Shown here in pieces: positions 35,931-47,287 of a DNA stretch of 64,000 bases. This DNA is from Cephalotus follicularis (Eukaryota > Streptophyta > Magnoliopsida > Oxalidales > Cephalotaceae): contig BDDD01005104.1 of NCBI GenBank assembly GCA_001972305.1, positions 1 through 64,000 of the forward strand, given 5' to 3'. The notes under the pieces are model-generated. The model worked only from the letters and a program-made list of their open reading frames with translations, was not told where the DNA came from and did not search any database. Both the position numbers and the translations under genes were made by a program. Positions within the stretch are counted from its first letter, which is position 1, and each line of letters starts with the position of its first letter.

Positions 35931-36938
35931 GGCACACCTTGGCACCTCAACACTGGGCGCCTCGGCACTTTCGTTGCATGCTCCTCTGGCGCACAACTTC
36001 TCTGGTGCATGACAGTGGAGAGATTTGCATTCGTGGAGAGCTCTGGCAATGGTATTGCATGCAGAGGAGAGCTCAGTACTTATCCATCTCGGTATTTGCC
36101 ATCTCGGCTCATGGCAAAGGATGGCTTAGCACTTCACAGTGCATGGCGCACATGGCTCCTCGGCATAATGGGCACCTCGGCACGCATGCTCTGGACACAT
36201 GCGGTGGACAGTGGAGAGTTCAGGCAATGGTGTCCCCGACACCTTGGCATGTACAGGACGCCTGCAGTGGACAGTGGGGAGCTCGACAATGGGTGCTCGG
36301 CACTGGTGCTTCCCTGGGCCTTAGCGGTGGCACCTCTAGCGCATGCTAGGGAAGAGCTAAGCGTGGCACCTCTGCATATGTCACCTCGGGCATGGGTGGA
36401 TTCTCAGCAGTGGTGCTTGTCCCCTCGGGAGTCATGGAAGCTCAACAGTGGTGCTCGCCTCCTCGGGAGCCATGGGAGCTTGGCAGGGAGCTCGACACTT
36501 AGCTGATGGAGGACTCGGCATCATGGCTTGGCACCACGCCTTGCCCGGGTGTTAAATGAAAGGATGCATCGATCAAATATAAAGCAAGACAAAATGCAAG
36601 ATGACTACAATAGTTAGTGCACATGCATGCCTAGTCAGCCACGTGAGGGTGTTGTCCTTGGTGCAAGACATGCACAGTGCATAATGATTTATTCAACACA
36701 ATATCCACTAATTCCAGTACCCATCTCAGTCATTCTATCAGTATCTCATTCCAGTGTAAACAATCACATCATTGTAACAACTAATAGATAGCACTCATAA
36801 AGAATGGAGCACTGAGTAGGAAGCAGATCCTACCTCAAAACCTTTATGCATTGCAATATGTAAAAATTGAAGAAAAAGGAGGGGGCTAAGAGGATGGCTG
36901 TGTCAAAGCTTGTCCGCTGAGTTTGTAGCCTTCCTCTT

Positions 36939-36948
36939 CTATTTATAC
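36939..36948 (-). promoter_or_regulatory. TATA box of the Ath-2 3' LTR
   Basis: The minus strand reads GTATAAATAG, conserved in the 5' LTR at 46452-46461 and in the Ath-3 LTR. Confidence 0.6.
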
Positions 36949-37119
36949 ATTGCAATATGTAATTGAAAAGGAAATAAATTATAACCTAATTATTACTGCT
37001 TAAGGTAAAATTTGCAACTAAAAACTTTCCCAAAATACAAATTAAAACGTGCTAAAACAATCCCAACAACTGCAGGAAAAACCATGTCAAATGCACAACT
37101 AATCATGCCGAGCATACCA

Positions 37120-37580
37120 TTAAGCGTTGGCACTTTCGAAGTAAGCATCACCGCTTATAACATTATCATTCGAATAAAGTGATGGCATTTGCGTATAGCA
37201 TTTGGCGCTTAAGTAATTAAGCGTAGTCGGTATCTGGGAAGGCATCGACGCTTTGAATGTAAAATCAGACTTTGAAATAAGACTTGCAGAGCAAAGCTTC
37301 AAACCATCTTCCTTAATGTCAAGCACCATTTTACAGAGAACAATGACTATAGCAGAACATACTTGAGGTGTTGGACAGCAGAGCATAGTATGGGGTGTTG
37401 ATAGCGGACCAGACCAAACTTGAAACATTGAGCAAAGCAAAGCATACTTGGAATGCCAAGCAATCAGGCCAGAGCATGAAGTCTGAGCAGCTATTAAGCT
37501 TAAAGCGTCAATGCTTTAAATGCACCTGTCAGTGCTTTAAAGATAGGTGTCAACACTTATAATGAAAACATCGACGCTTT
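37120..37580. repeat. GCGTCGACGC-type island, Ath-2 3' LTR
   Basis: About six to eight variants, such as gcatcgacgctttg and acatcgacgctttg, with gcgttggcacttt. Confidence 0.8.
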
Positions 37581-37772
37581 GTGGCAATTTTCTGTAGATT
37601 CGAAGATTTAATCAATTTCTCTTCCATTTTTTGCCAATTTCAACCAGTTTTACTTCACTTTGATCGTCTTGCTCTTGTACCTGAAAATCAATAAAACACA
37701 ACCCAAAGTAATTTGTTCCAAGCATAAAACAACAAATAAATCATTAAAAATAACACATTTTTATGCTAAACA

Positions 37773-37790
37773 AATACCTCTATACTTAAA
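37773..37790 (-). promoter_or_regulatory. Polypurine tract of Ath-2
   Basis: The minus strand reads TTTAAGTATAGAGGTATT, abutting the LTR start at 37772. Confidence 0.75.
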
Positions 37791-39024
37791 CATTGCTTGT
37801 CCTCAAGCAAATGAAACGGAAAGCTAAAACATGAAAACAAAAATAACACAAAAACAGAAAACATAAACAAAAATCATAACTCACTTTCGTAGGAATCACG
37901 ATCACATTTAGCATATGGAACAAGCCTTTAAACCCTTAGGTGTCCCTAGTGGACGAGTTTTGTCTCATGAGTGTTTTCAAAGAATAAACACACAAAATTG
38001 TGTTCATCATAACTTTCCTAGTTGGCAAAATGTATCTTCACTTAAAAATTCATAGGCAACCTCCACACTTAAATTTTATTATCTTGCTCCAAGTTCTAAA
38101 ATCATAACACATCTCAATTAAGGAGTCTCATTGAATTTTTTGTTATTCCACACCATTTACCAATCAAGATATGCATTCACAGTAACATAAAATTCTACTT
38201 TGGATTCAGACAAAGAACTTTAGCACTTACACACATTTGTTTCTTTCCTTTTCTTTTCTCTTCTTTTTCTTTTTCTTTTTATTATTATCATCGAACTCAT
38301 TCCTCCACTACTGTTAGTTTGAATGACATGGATGGAGCATAGACCAGACATCCAAATTACTAAGTAGCGTCGGATTTTACAATAATTTACACATGAGATC
38401 AATGAAAATTTTACCAACTTAAATTCATACAATGTCTTAGCATCTTAAACTTTCTATAAGACCCATATAGCGAGTTTTTGACCAGTTACTCTCAAACCAA
38501 TTGGCTTTAAGGAACTAGGTGTAGAACACCCCTAAGGCTTACTTACTCGAATCAAATAGGCTACAGACCAAGACTGAATTTAAAAAAGTAAAATATTTAT
38601 CTTTTTTTTTGTTTTTACATGCAAGAACATCAATTATTTGGCCTTCTCCTCAATAAGATTTATGAAACTTTGAAAACACACAAGATTGGTCTTTTTATTC
38701 ATTTATTTTTTAGTTTTTGCACAAACTCCTACCTTGAGATGTTTCCTTTTCTTTTCCTTGAAAACAAAATTTTTATTATTTCTCCAATGGGGTTTTCTAA
38801 TATTTCTAAGTATATCAACATTTACTCATACTTTCAAAATTAAAAATTAAAATGAACTTTGGTATTAAACAACCTTCCACTCCCCCCCCCCCTTTAACTT
38901 AAACTTTGCATTGTCCTCAATGCAATAAAGATCAACTATAGAAAGGACAATGATTGCTCAAGAAATATATGTGAGACAATGCAATAAATAAAAGAACAAT
39001 AGGGGTAGGGTTGGCCGAATATAA
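37791..39024 (-). other. Ath-2 post-pol region, no ORF
   Basis: Homologous to 32703-33644. It contains the internal polypurine-like tract (38879-38918, flanked by a C10 run) and no env-like frame. Confidence 0.7.
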
Positions 39025-39700
39025 TCATGGAGGCTCGAAATAAAGAGGCTCATGCAGGTCCATGGCCTCTTCCATCGGTGCAGCTGGAAACTGTAAAAAT
39101 CTTTTCATTTGCTTCCAGTTTTCCTTGAATGCCTCTCCAATACATGTCTTAGCAAACTCAAACACACCATTTGAAAACACAGTTTTAACAATATATGCAT
39201 CGTCCCAACTGGATTTTCGCCAATAAAAACCTTCAAGAAAACCGGATAAGTCGTGGCCAGCCAGCCAGTCAAACATTTGATTATTGATAAAGCATACTCT
39301 TCATCCTATTTGGACTATGGTAGTGGAAAAACTTGTTCTAGGGTGGGAAGTTGTGCCAAGCTTGTGAGTGAAATGGGATAAATGATCCCATTGGATATCC
39401 AATGTGGGATAAATGATCTCATCATCCATCCAACTTAGAATTTCCTTTTGGGTGACCTCCAATGCCTCGAATTCCCTCAAACATTCACTGAAGTTACTAT
39501 CAAAGTCTATGTCAAAGTATGTTTGGTCAAGCGTGACAAGTTTGTGAGTGTAATGGGATAGATGATCTCATTTACTATCCAAAGTGGAATCAATGATCTC
39601 ATTTTCCAGCCAGGTCAACATCTCCTTTTGGGTAGCTTCCACTTTCTCAAATTCCCTCATACACTCACTGAAGTCTCTATAAAAATTAACGTTAAAATAC
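39025..39700 (-). pseudogene. Ath-2 copy 1: RT N-terminus fused to integrase C-terminus
   Basis: The frame 39025-39276 reads MFDWLAGHDLSGFLEGFYW, an RT fragment. It runs straight into SSWDDAYIVKTVFSNGVFE and FPAAPMEEAMDLHEP, which is the integrase tail. Almost all of RT, RNase H and integrase is absent. Upstream in sense (39300-39700) the RT entry segment (TWLENEIID, LSWLDD) is present twice with a 180-bp period. The same structure recurs in copy 2 and in Ath-3, so this is an inherited deletion. Confidence 0.88.
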
Positions 39701-42041
39701 GTGTCAGTGGTGTCAGGAATCGAATGTATCTCGTAGACTTCATCAAAGTTAGCTGGATGCTTCCCCAAACGGAAGATGTTACAGTCCATTGATGACTTTC
39801 CAAAACTCAACTTCATAAGACCATTTCGGTAATTGATCAAAGCATTACTAGTATCCAAGAATGGTCTACCAAGGATAACTGGGATTTGATCATTAATATT
39901 CGCAACAGGCTAGGTATCTAAAACGACAAAGTTGATAGGAAAGAAAAACTCACCAATCTTGATTAACACATCCTCAATTTTTCATCGCGACACTTTCATA
40001 GACCCATCCGCTAATTGCAAAGTCATCGTGGTCGGGTGCAACTCTCCTAAACCAAGATTCTCGTAAACCGATGATGGTAACAATTTCACACTTGCTCCTA
40101 AATCGAGCAGAGCATGTTCAATTTTGGTGTTGCCGATGACACAAGAAATTTTCGAGCAGCCAGGGTCTTTATACTTTTGTACCATGGGTTGTGAAAACAT
40201 CGCACTGATATTGGATGTCAAGAAAGCCTTTTTGAGAATCTGAAGGATCCTCTTTTTAGTGCATAAGTCTTTTAGGACTTTTGCGTAAGAGGGCACCTGA
40301 GCAATTGCTTCCAGCAATGGAATATTGATTTGGACGTGCTTAAATGTTTCAATGATCTTTTCCATTGCTAGGGCTTTCTTATTCTGTAATCTTTTTGGGA
40401 AAGGAACTGGGGGATCATATGAACGCTCGGGTATCACTGCTTGTTGTTCCTTCTTCTCTTCCTCTTGCTCTTCCTTAGATTCTTCTTGTGCGCTTAAATT
40501 TGTTAGTTGCACAGAGGTATTAACCAACTTCTCGCTTAAATTGCCTGTGTGCGCAGAGGACTCATCCAAAGGGTCGTTTTGCTTGCGCGTTTGATCCGCT
40601 GGTTGGTACTCATTTCCACTCCTCAGGAAAAAAACCTGTTGATGGGCCCGAGGAGGAATAGGAGCCTTACAGATTAGATGTTGGTTGGATGTGAGCAGGA
40701 TGGTTCATGGTATTCCTCGAATTAGGGTCAGGCTGCGAAGACATCTTGCCTTTCTCTCTTTCATGCAGAGTAGAAGCGAGCTGTGAAATTTGTTTTTCCA
40801 CGTTATGCTAACTAGTCATCACCGTGCTCATAAGAAGCTCTATGCTCTTTTCTAGCGAGGAAATCCTAGACGTGTCTTCCTTTTGGTTCAACGAACCAGG
40901 TGATTGTTGATTTTGAAACTGGTTTTGTGGTGGGACGAATGGTCGGACATTATTTGAAGTCTGGGGAAACCTTTGAATGGTCTGCTGAGGTACAGACTTG
41001 CCAGAGAAGGTTGTAGGTTGCCACGAGAAGTTTGAGTGTTAACCTGGAAAGTTCGAAGGTCCTCTTGCGTTTTGCCCTTGACTCCATGAGAAGTTTGGAT
41101 GATTTCGCCAACCCGGATTTTAAGTATTACTATAAGGGTTGTATTGATTCATTGCGGACACATTCTCATGAGAGTAATGGTTGTCGTAATAATTCGAGCA
41201 TTCTTCAAAAACATAAATCGGTGACTGGCACCAAGAACAAATAGGGGTGCTTTGATCAATGTGATTTACTTGCGTGAAACCCTTAACTATCAACTCCAAT
41301 CTCATGAGGAGACTGTCTAACTGTGCATCCTTAGCCAATGTTCCCTCGATGACATACCCCTTACTAAGCAAAGCTCTCTCCAAAACTTGTGAGGACTCCC
41401 ACTCCCTAGTTCGCTCACCCAAATCTAAAAAGAAATTCCAGGCCTCATTTTCATTGGTATAAGAGGTGAACCCATCAGGACACATAGACTAGACCAATTG
41501 CTTGGTCTGGTAGTAGATCCCTTCATAAATGATTTGGCACAAATGCCACGTATTCAGACCATGAAGAGGACACTCTAAGAGGAGGTCTTTAAATCATTCC
41601 ATACACCTAGAGAATGATTCAATGGGTCTCTGACGAAACTGGAGAATGTCGTTCCTAAGCTTATTGGTTTTATGGACAGGAAAGAATTTTTTTAGGAATG
41701 AAACAGTGAAATAATCCCATGTAGAGATGGAACCATTGGGAAGACTGTAGAGCCACTTCTTAGTTCCATCTTTGAGAGAAAAGTTTATGAAGCGCAACTT
41801 GATAGCATCGTCAGACAATTGTTGGAGTTTCATGAGGGCACATACCTCCTCGAACTCGCGAAGGAATAGATATGCATTCTCATTGGGTAATCCATGGAAG
41901 TGAGGGAGCATGCTAATGAACTGGGATTTCAACTCAAAATGATAGAATCTATCGCGCAGGCAATGGGATACATGATGGTTGCGTTGTCCTTGCAAGATAG
42001 AATCTATCGCGCAGAGTTTGGATGGGTCGTTCATTTACCAT
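39701..42041 (-). pseudogene. gag: Ath-2 copy 1: gag-protease
   Basis: The start ATG at 42041-42039 (MVNERPIQT) is followed by the Athila gag domain (NENAYLFLREFEEVC, KLRFINFSLKDGTKKWL, FLKKFFP). A poor zinc-knuckle remnant follows (CSWCQSPIYVFEEC), then WRNHPNFSW and the protease core LLDLGASVKLLPSSVY (40080-40130). Two extra stops in the protease (near 39912 and 39980) are absent from copy 2. Several gag stops are shared with copy 2. It encoded the particle protein and protease of the non-autonomous element. Confidence 0.88.
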
Positions 42042-42098
42042 TGCTACTTGTTGTTGATTAATCCTTCAAGACGATTGTTTGGACCACGCACCCAATCA

Positions 42099-42315
42099 TA
42101 TTTTTTTTTATTTGTAGTATATTTTTATTAATTTTGTGATATAATACTAAAACCGTGATTCCGAACCGAACCGAACCGGTTTTTTCGGTTCGGTTTATAT
42201 ACTTTCATTTAGTGTTCGGTTCGGTTTTGGATTTCGGTTTTTAAAAATCCGTATAGTTCGGTTCGGTTTCGGTTTTCTTAAAAAACCGTCCCAAACCGAA
42301 CCGTGAACAACCCTA
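42099..42315. mobile_element. hAT-type terminal fragment at the duplication junction
   Basis: It contains many CCGAACC/GGTTCGG words and ends CCGTGAACAACCCTA at 42315. This resembles the terminal inverted repeats of plant hAT-type non-autonomous elements. The opposite terminus (TAGGGTTGTTCACGG-like) is missing; an AT-rich start at 42099 takes its place. The next eight bases, ggtgcagc, are the first bases of duplicated copy 2. The superfamily call rests on terminal resemblance only. Confidence 0.6.
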
Positions 42316-42900
42316 GGTGCAGCTGGAAACTTTAAAAATCTTTTCATTTGCTTCTAGTTTTCCTTGAATGCCTCTCCAATACATGTCTTAGCAAACTCAA
42401 AAACACCATTTGAAAACACAGTTTTAACAATATATGCATCGTCCCAACTGGATTTTCGCCAATAAAAACCTTCAAAAAAACCGGATAAGTCGCGGCCAGC
42501 CAGTAAAACATTTGATTATTGATAAAGCATACTCTCCATCCTATTTGGACTATGGTAGTGGAAAAACTTGTTCTAGGGTGGGAAGTTGTGCCAAGCTTGT
42601 AAGTGAAATGGGATAAATGATCCCATTGAATATCCAATGTGGGATAAATGATCTCATCATCCAGCCAACTTAGAATTTCCTTTTGGGTGACCTCCAATGC
42701 CTCGAATTCCCTCAAACATTCACTGAAATTACTATCAAAGTATATGTCAAAGTATGTTTGGTCAGGCGTGACAAGTTTGTGAGTGTAATGGGATAGATGA
42801 TCTCATTTACTATCCAAAGTGGAATCAATGATCTCATTTTCCAGCCACGTCAACATCTCCTTTTGGGTAGCTTCCACTTTCTCAAATTCCCTCATACACT
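42316..42900 (-). pseudogene. Ath-2 copy 2: RT N-terminus fused to integrase C-terminus
   Basis: Same fusion as copy 1: RRVCF-type RT start, FYWLA, then the VKTVF...FE integrase tail in shifted frames. The 180-bp RT-entry duplication has anchors at 42721 and 42901. A 4-bp indel in ccagccagcc breaks the frame. The left edge is the duplication junction. Confidence 0.85.
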
Positions 42901-43804
42901 CACTGAAGTCTATATAAAAATTAACGTTAAAATACGTGTCAATGGTGTCAGGAATCGAATGTATCACGTAGACTTCATCAAAGTTAGCTGGATGCTTCCC
43001 CAAACGGAAGATGTTACAGTCCATTGATGACTTTCCAAAACTCAACTTTATAAGACCATTTCGGCAATTGATCAAAGCATTACTAGTAGCCAAGAATGGT
43101 CTACCAAGGATAAATGGGATTTGATCATTAATATTCACAACAGGATAGGTATCTAAAACGAAAAAGTTGATAGGAAAGAAAAACTCACCAATCTTGATTA
43201 ACACATCCTCAATTTTCCCTCGCAACACTTTCATAGACCTATCCGCTAATTGCAAAGTCATCGTGGTCGGGTGAAACTCTCCTAAACCAAGATTCTCGTA
43301 AACCGATGATGGTAACAATTTCACACTTGCTCCCAAATCGAGCAGAGCATGTTCAATTTTGGTGTTGCCGATTACACAAGAAATTTTCGAGCAGCCAGGG
43401 TCTTTATACTTTTGTACCATGGGTTGTGAAAACATCGCACTGATATTGGATGTCAAGAAAGCCTTTTTGAGAATCTGAAGGATCCTCTTTTTAGTGCATA
43501 AGTCTTTTAGGACTTTTGCGTAAGAGGGCACCTGACCAATTGCTTCCAGTAATGGAATATTGATTTGGACTTGCTTAAATGTTTCAATGATCTTTTCCAT
43601 TGCTAGGGATTTCTTATTTTGTAATCTTTTTGGGAAAGGAACTGGGGGATCATATGAACGCTCGGGTATCACTGCTTGTTGTTCCTTCTTCTCTTCCTCT
43701 TGCTCTTTCTTAGATTCTTCTTGTGCGCTTAAATTTGTTAGTTGCACAGAGGTATTAACCAACTTCTCACTTAAATTGCCCGTGTGCGCAGAGGACTCAT
43801 CCAA
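42803..43804 (-). CDS. Ath-2 copy 2: protease-containing ORF (333 residues)
   Basis: This is the longest open frame in the Athila cluster. Residues 1-60 are Glu/Lys-rich (gag C-terminus). The retropepsin-like core is LLDLGASVKLLPSSVY (about residues 155-170), then the second strand FILGRPFLAT (about 230-240). The Athila consensus is LLDLGAS rather than DTG/DSG, which is lineage-normal. The frame continues through FGKSSMDCNIF and the RT entry TWLENEIID. The first ATG is internal to gag-pol, so this is a surviving part of a polyprotein rather than a separate gene. Copy 1 has stops at equivalent places. Confidence 0.8.
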   Translation of the reverse strand: MDESSAHTGNLSEKLVNTSVQLTNLSAQEESKKEQEEEKKEQQAVIPERSYDPPVPFPKRLQNKKSLAMEKIIETFKQVQINIPLLEAIGQVPSYAKVLKDLCTKKRILQILKKAFLTSNISAMFSQPMVQKYKDPGCSKISCVIGNTKIEHALLDLGASVKLLPSSVYENLGLGEFHPTTMTLQLADRSMKVLRGKIEDVLIKIGEFFFPINFFVLDTYPVVNINDQIPFILGRPFLATSNALINCRNGLIKLSFGKSSMDCNIFRLGKHPANFDEVYVIHSIPDTIDTYFNVNFYIDFSECMREFEKVEATQKEMLTWLENEIIDSTLDSK

Positions 43805-45275
43805 AGGGTCGTTTTGCTTGCGCGTTTGATCCGCTGGTTGGTACTCATTTCCACTCCTCAGGAAAAAAACCTGTTGATGGGCCCGAGGAGGAATAGGAGC
43901 CTTACAGATTAGATGTTGGTTGGATGTGAGCAGGATGGTTCATGGTATTCCTCGAATTAGGGTCAGGCTGCGAAGACATCTTGCCTTTCTCTCTTTCATG
44001 CAGAGTAGAAGCGAGCTGTGAAATTTGTTTTTCCACGTTATGCTAACTAGTCATCACCGTGCTCATAAGAAGCTCTATGCTCTTTTCTAGCGAGGAAATC
44101 CTAGACGTGTCTTCCTTTTGGTTCAACGAACCAGGTGATTGTTGATTTTGAAACTGGTTTTGTGGTGGGACGAATGGTCGGACATTATTTGAAGTCTGGG
44201 GAAACCTTTGAATGGTCTGCTGAGGTACAGACTTGCCAGAGAAGGTTGTAGGTTGCCACGAGAAGTTTGAGTGTTAACCTGGAAAGTTCGAAGGTCCTCT
44301 TGCGTTTTGCCCTTGACTCCATGAGAAGTTTGGATGATTTCGCCAACCCGGATTTTAAGTATTACTATAAGGGTTGTATTGATTCATTGCGGACACATTC
44401 TCATGAGAGTAATGGTTGTCGTAATAATTCGAGCATTCTTCAAAAACATAAATCGGTGACTGGCACCAAGAACAAATAGGGGTGCTTTGATCAATGTGAT
44501 TTACTTGCGTGAAACCCTTAACTATCAACTCCAATCTCATGAGGAGACTGTCTAACTGTGCATCCTTAGCCAATGTTCCCTCGATGACATACCCCTTACT
44601 AAGCAAAGCTCTCTCCAAAACTTGTGAGGACTCCCACTCCCTAGTTCGCTCACCCAAATCTAAAAAGAAATTCCAGGCCTCATTTTCATTGGTATAAGAG
44701 GTGAACCCATCAGGACACATAGACTAGACCAATTGCTTGGTCTGGTAGTAGATCCCTTCATAAATGATTTGGCACAAATGCCACGTATTCAGACCATGAA
44801 GAGGACACTCTAAGAGGAGGTCTTTAAATCATTCCATACACCTAGAGAATGATTCAATGGGTCTCTGACGAAACTGGAGAATGTCGTTCCTAAGCTTATT
44901 GGTTTTATGGACAGGAAAGAATTTTTTTAGGAATGAAACAGTGAAATAATCCCATGTAGAGATGGAACCATTGGGAAGACTGTAGAGCCACTTCTTAGTT
45001 CCATCTTTGAGAGAAAAGTTTATGAAGCGCAACTTGATAGCATCGTCAGACAATTGTTGCAGTTTCATGAGGGCACATACCTCCTCGAACTCGCGAAGGA
45101 AGAGATATGCATTCTCATTGGATAATCCATGGAGGTGAGGGAGCATGCTAATGAACTTGGATTTCAACTCAAAATGATTACCTTGAGGGGCAGGCAATGG
45201 GATACAGGATGGTTGCACTGTCCTTACAGGATAGAATCTATCGCGCAGAGTTTGGATGGGTCGTTCATTTGCCAT
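43805..45275 (-). pseudogene. gag: Ath-2 copy 2: gag
   Basis: The ATG at 45275-45273 (MANERPIQTLRDRFYPVRT) lies about 255 bp from the primer site. The gag domain (44829-45275) is open, then a stop replaces the residue after SFSRCME. A second block (44355-44720, MCPDGFTSYTNENEAWNF) ends in the CSWCQSPIYVFEEC knuckle remnant. Further stops follow before the protease frame. The same stops appear in copy 1. Confidence 0.88.
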
Positions 45276-45529
45276 TGCTACTTGTTGTTGATTAATCCTT
45301 CAAGACGATTGTTTGGACCACGCACCCAATCAGTCAAAAACTAAACCAGACAACTTAGCACAAACGACTTACTAAGCACACCAGAAAACGCAAATTAAAC
45401 GCAAAATTATTATTATTTTTTTAATAAATTTAAACCTTATGCATTGGAAACCTAATTATACTAAGTTAGAACAGATTAAAAATACTACGAATCAGTTGAA
45501 CAAATTAAAACTAATCTAAAACGTTGTTT

Positions 45530-45546
45530 CCCCGGCAACGGCGCCA
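45530..45546 (-). promoter_or_regulatory. Primer binding site of Ath-2
   Basis: The minus strand reads TGGCGCCGTTGCCGGGG. This is the standard Athila primer site matching a tRNA-Asp 3' end, six bases after the LTR end. Confidence 0.92.
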
Positions 45547-45754
45547 AAAACTTGTTCACGAATTTTGAATGTTTTAAATTTATACCGCAAGTGCGCGGTT
45601 GTGTAGTAATGGGTCGAACGCTAGGAAACAAGCTAAATCAGTTTTAATCTATCCAACCTAGGCGAAGTATATAAAATAGAGATTTATTATAAAAAAAACT
45701 ACTCATAACATGCAAAAAATAAATTAATTAACCAAACTACTGAAATAGTAAGCA

Positions 45755-45840
45755 AAAGCATCGACGCTATGTCAAGGTGTCGACGAAAATAAAACAAAGC
45801 AAGGAAAGTGATGACGCTTTTCTTCAAGGCGTCGATGGTA
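45755..45840. repeat. Small CGTCGACG island near the Ath-2 LTR end
   Basis: Four variants: gcatcgacgct, gtgtcgacg, tgatgacgct and gcgtcgatgg. This is a second island in the same LTR, about 800 bp from the main one. Confidence 0.75.
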
Positions 45841-46451
45841 ACAAATTTTAAAACATGCAAACTATGAATTATTAAAGTGGAAAATAAAGCTTAATAAAAT
45901 ATGCAAGATAAAATTGGTTTTAGGGTATAGAAACTCACCATAGATTATATTTACAAACTCACTTACTTGATTGATTAAATCTTGGTAACTAACGGTAGCT
46001 AGGTCGATACGATGTGTGACTGTGATGACAAATCGTATGAGTAGTCATGATAGGTCTATACGGAGTGTGGCAGCGGCGACAAATCGTATGAGTAGTCATG
46101 ATAAGTCTATACAGAGTGTGTTCGGCATGACAAACCGTATGAGTAGACTCCATTGATTTTGTATAAAACCATTCATTCAACAACTTTCTTCTTCACAGAC
46201 AAAGTGTTTGTGGATTTTAATCAGACATACAAAGTGTGGGAGATTTCGGAGAATTGAAGAACAAATCAAAAGATTAAGGATTTTATTAATGGAGTTGAAT
46301 CAATAAAATCTAATGGCTTGTTCTAACCCTAAAAATCTTGAAAGTTTAGCTATAATGCATTGAAAATATAAACTAAAAACTGAAGAAGAATGAGGCATCT
46401 AAGAGGGTGGCTATGTCAAAGCTTGTCCACTGAGTTTGTAGCCTTCCTCTT

Positions 46452-46461
46452 CTATTTATAC
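46452..46461 (-). promoter_or_regulatory. TATA box of the Ath-2 5' LTR
   Basis: The minus strand reads GTATAAATAG, about 830 bp from the LTR start. Confidence 0.6.
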
Positions 46462-46634
46462 ATTGCAATATGTAATAGAAAAGGAAATAAATTCTAACAT
46501 AATTATTCCTGTTTAAGGTAAAATTTGCAACTAAAAACTTTCCTAAAATACAAATTAAAACGTGCTAAAACAATCCCAACAATTGCCGAAAAAACCATGT
46601 CACGTGTGCAACTAATCATGCCGAGCATACCATT

Positions 46635-47095
46635 AAGCGCTGACGCTTTCGAAGTAAGCGTCGCCACTTATAACATTAGCATTCGAACAAAGCGCTGGCA
46701 TTTTCGTATAGCATTTGGCACTTAAGTAATTAAGCGTCGTCGGTATTTGGCAAGGCGTTGACGCTTTGAATGTAAAATCAGACTTTGAAATAAGAGTTAC
46801 AGAGCAGAGCTTCAGACCATATTCCTTAATGCCGAGCACCATTTTGCTGAGAACAATGACTATAGCGAAACATGCTTGAAGTGTTGGACAACAGAGCATA
46901 GCATGGGATGTTGATAGTGGACCAGACCAGACTTGAAACTTTGAGCAAAGCAAAGCGTACTTGGAATGCCAAGCAATCAGACCAGAGCATGAAGTCAGAG
47001 CAGCTCTTAAGCTTAATGGATTGACGCTTTAAATGCACCCGTCGGCACTTTAAAGATAGGCGTCGACGCTTATAATGAAAACATCGACGCTTTGT
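46635..47095. repeat. GCGTCGACGC island, Ath-2 5' LTR
   Basis: About eight variants, including ggcgtcgacgctta and acatcgacgctttg. It lies between the LTR start and the TATA box, upstream of the presumed transcription start, unlike the Tekay LTR islands. Confidence 0.85.
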
Positions 47096-47287
47096 GGCAA
47101 TTTTCTATAGATTTGAAGCTTTAATCAATTTCTCTTCCATTTTTGCCAATTTCAACCGGTTTTACTTCATTTTGATCTTTTTGCTCTTGTACCTAAAAAT
47201 CAATAAAACACAATCCAAAGTAACATGTTCCATGCATAAAAATATAACAAATAAATCATTAAAAATAACACATTTTTATACTAAACA

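Larger units (their letters stand above)
34252..36845 (-). mobile_element. LTR fragment (GC-rich Tekay-like type) between Ath-1 and Ath-2
   Basis: The left terminus TGTAACGCCCCAAACC equals a minus-strand LTR end GGGGCGTTACA. The interior has the GACCCATT stem-loop (34553-34585), a TCGGTGATCCA tandem block (34996-35135) and a GC-rich repetitive core (35440-36540). On the right it stops inside an Athila LTR without a TG start. No target duplicate of gtata (34247-34251) was found there. It has lost its 5' part, probably in a deletion that also removed the end of the Ath-2 LTR. Confidence 0.75.
36846..37772 (-). mobile_element. 3' LTR of Ath-2 (distal part missing)
   Basis: It aligns with the right half of the Ath-2 5' LTR (about 46362-47287), including tctatttatacattgc and the gctaaaca terminus at 37772. 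The left half is replaced by the LTR fragment at 34252-36845. The minus-strand TATA box is at 36939-36948. Confidence 0.88.
39077..45332. repeat. 3-kb tandem duplication within Ath-2
   Basis: 39077-42098 and 42316-45332 are nearly identical direct copies with an offset of 3235-3239 bp throughout. Shared premature stops in gag show the segment was duplicated after decay. The spacer is the 217-bp fragment at 42099-42315. Confidence 0.95.
45553..47287 (-). mobile_element. 5' LTR of Ath-2
   Basis: Minus-strand TGTTTAGTATAAAAATG at 47287 to AATTCGTGAACA at 45553, 1735 bp, followed by the primer site. On the right it abuts integrase coding sequence of Ath-1, with probable target duplicate tgtag (47288-47292). 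The partner was lost with the end of the 3' LTR. Confidence 0.93.

Noticed and set aside
35841-36506. Open frame of 221 residues on the plus strand
   Set aside because: It lies antisense in the GC-rich LTR core, has no recognisable domain, and overlaps other long frames there. Low stop density explains it.
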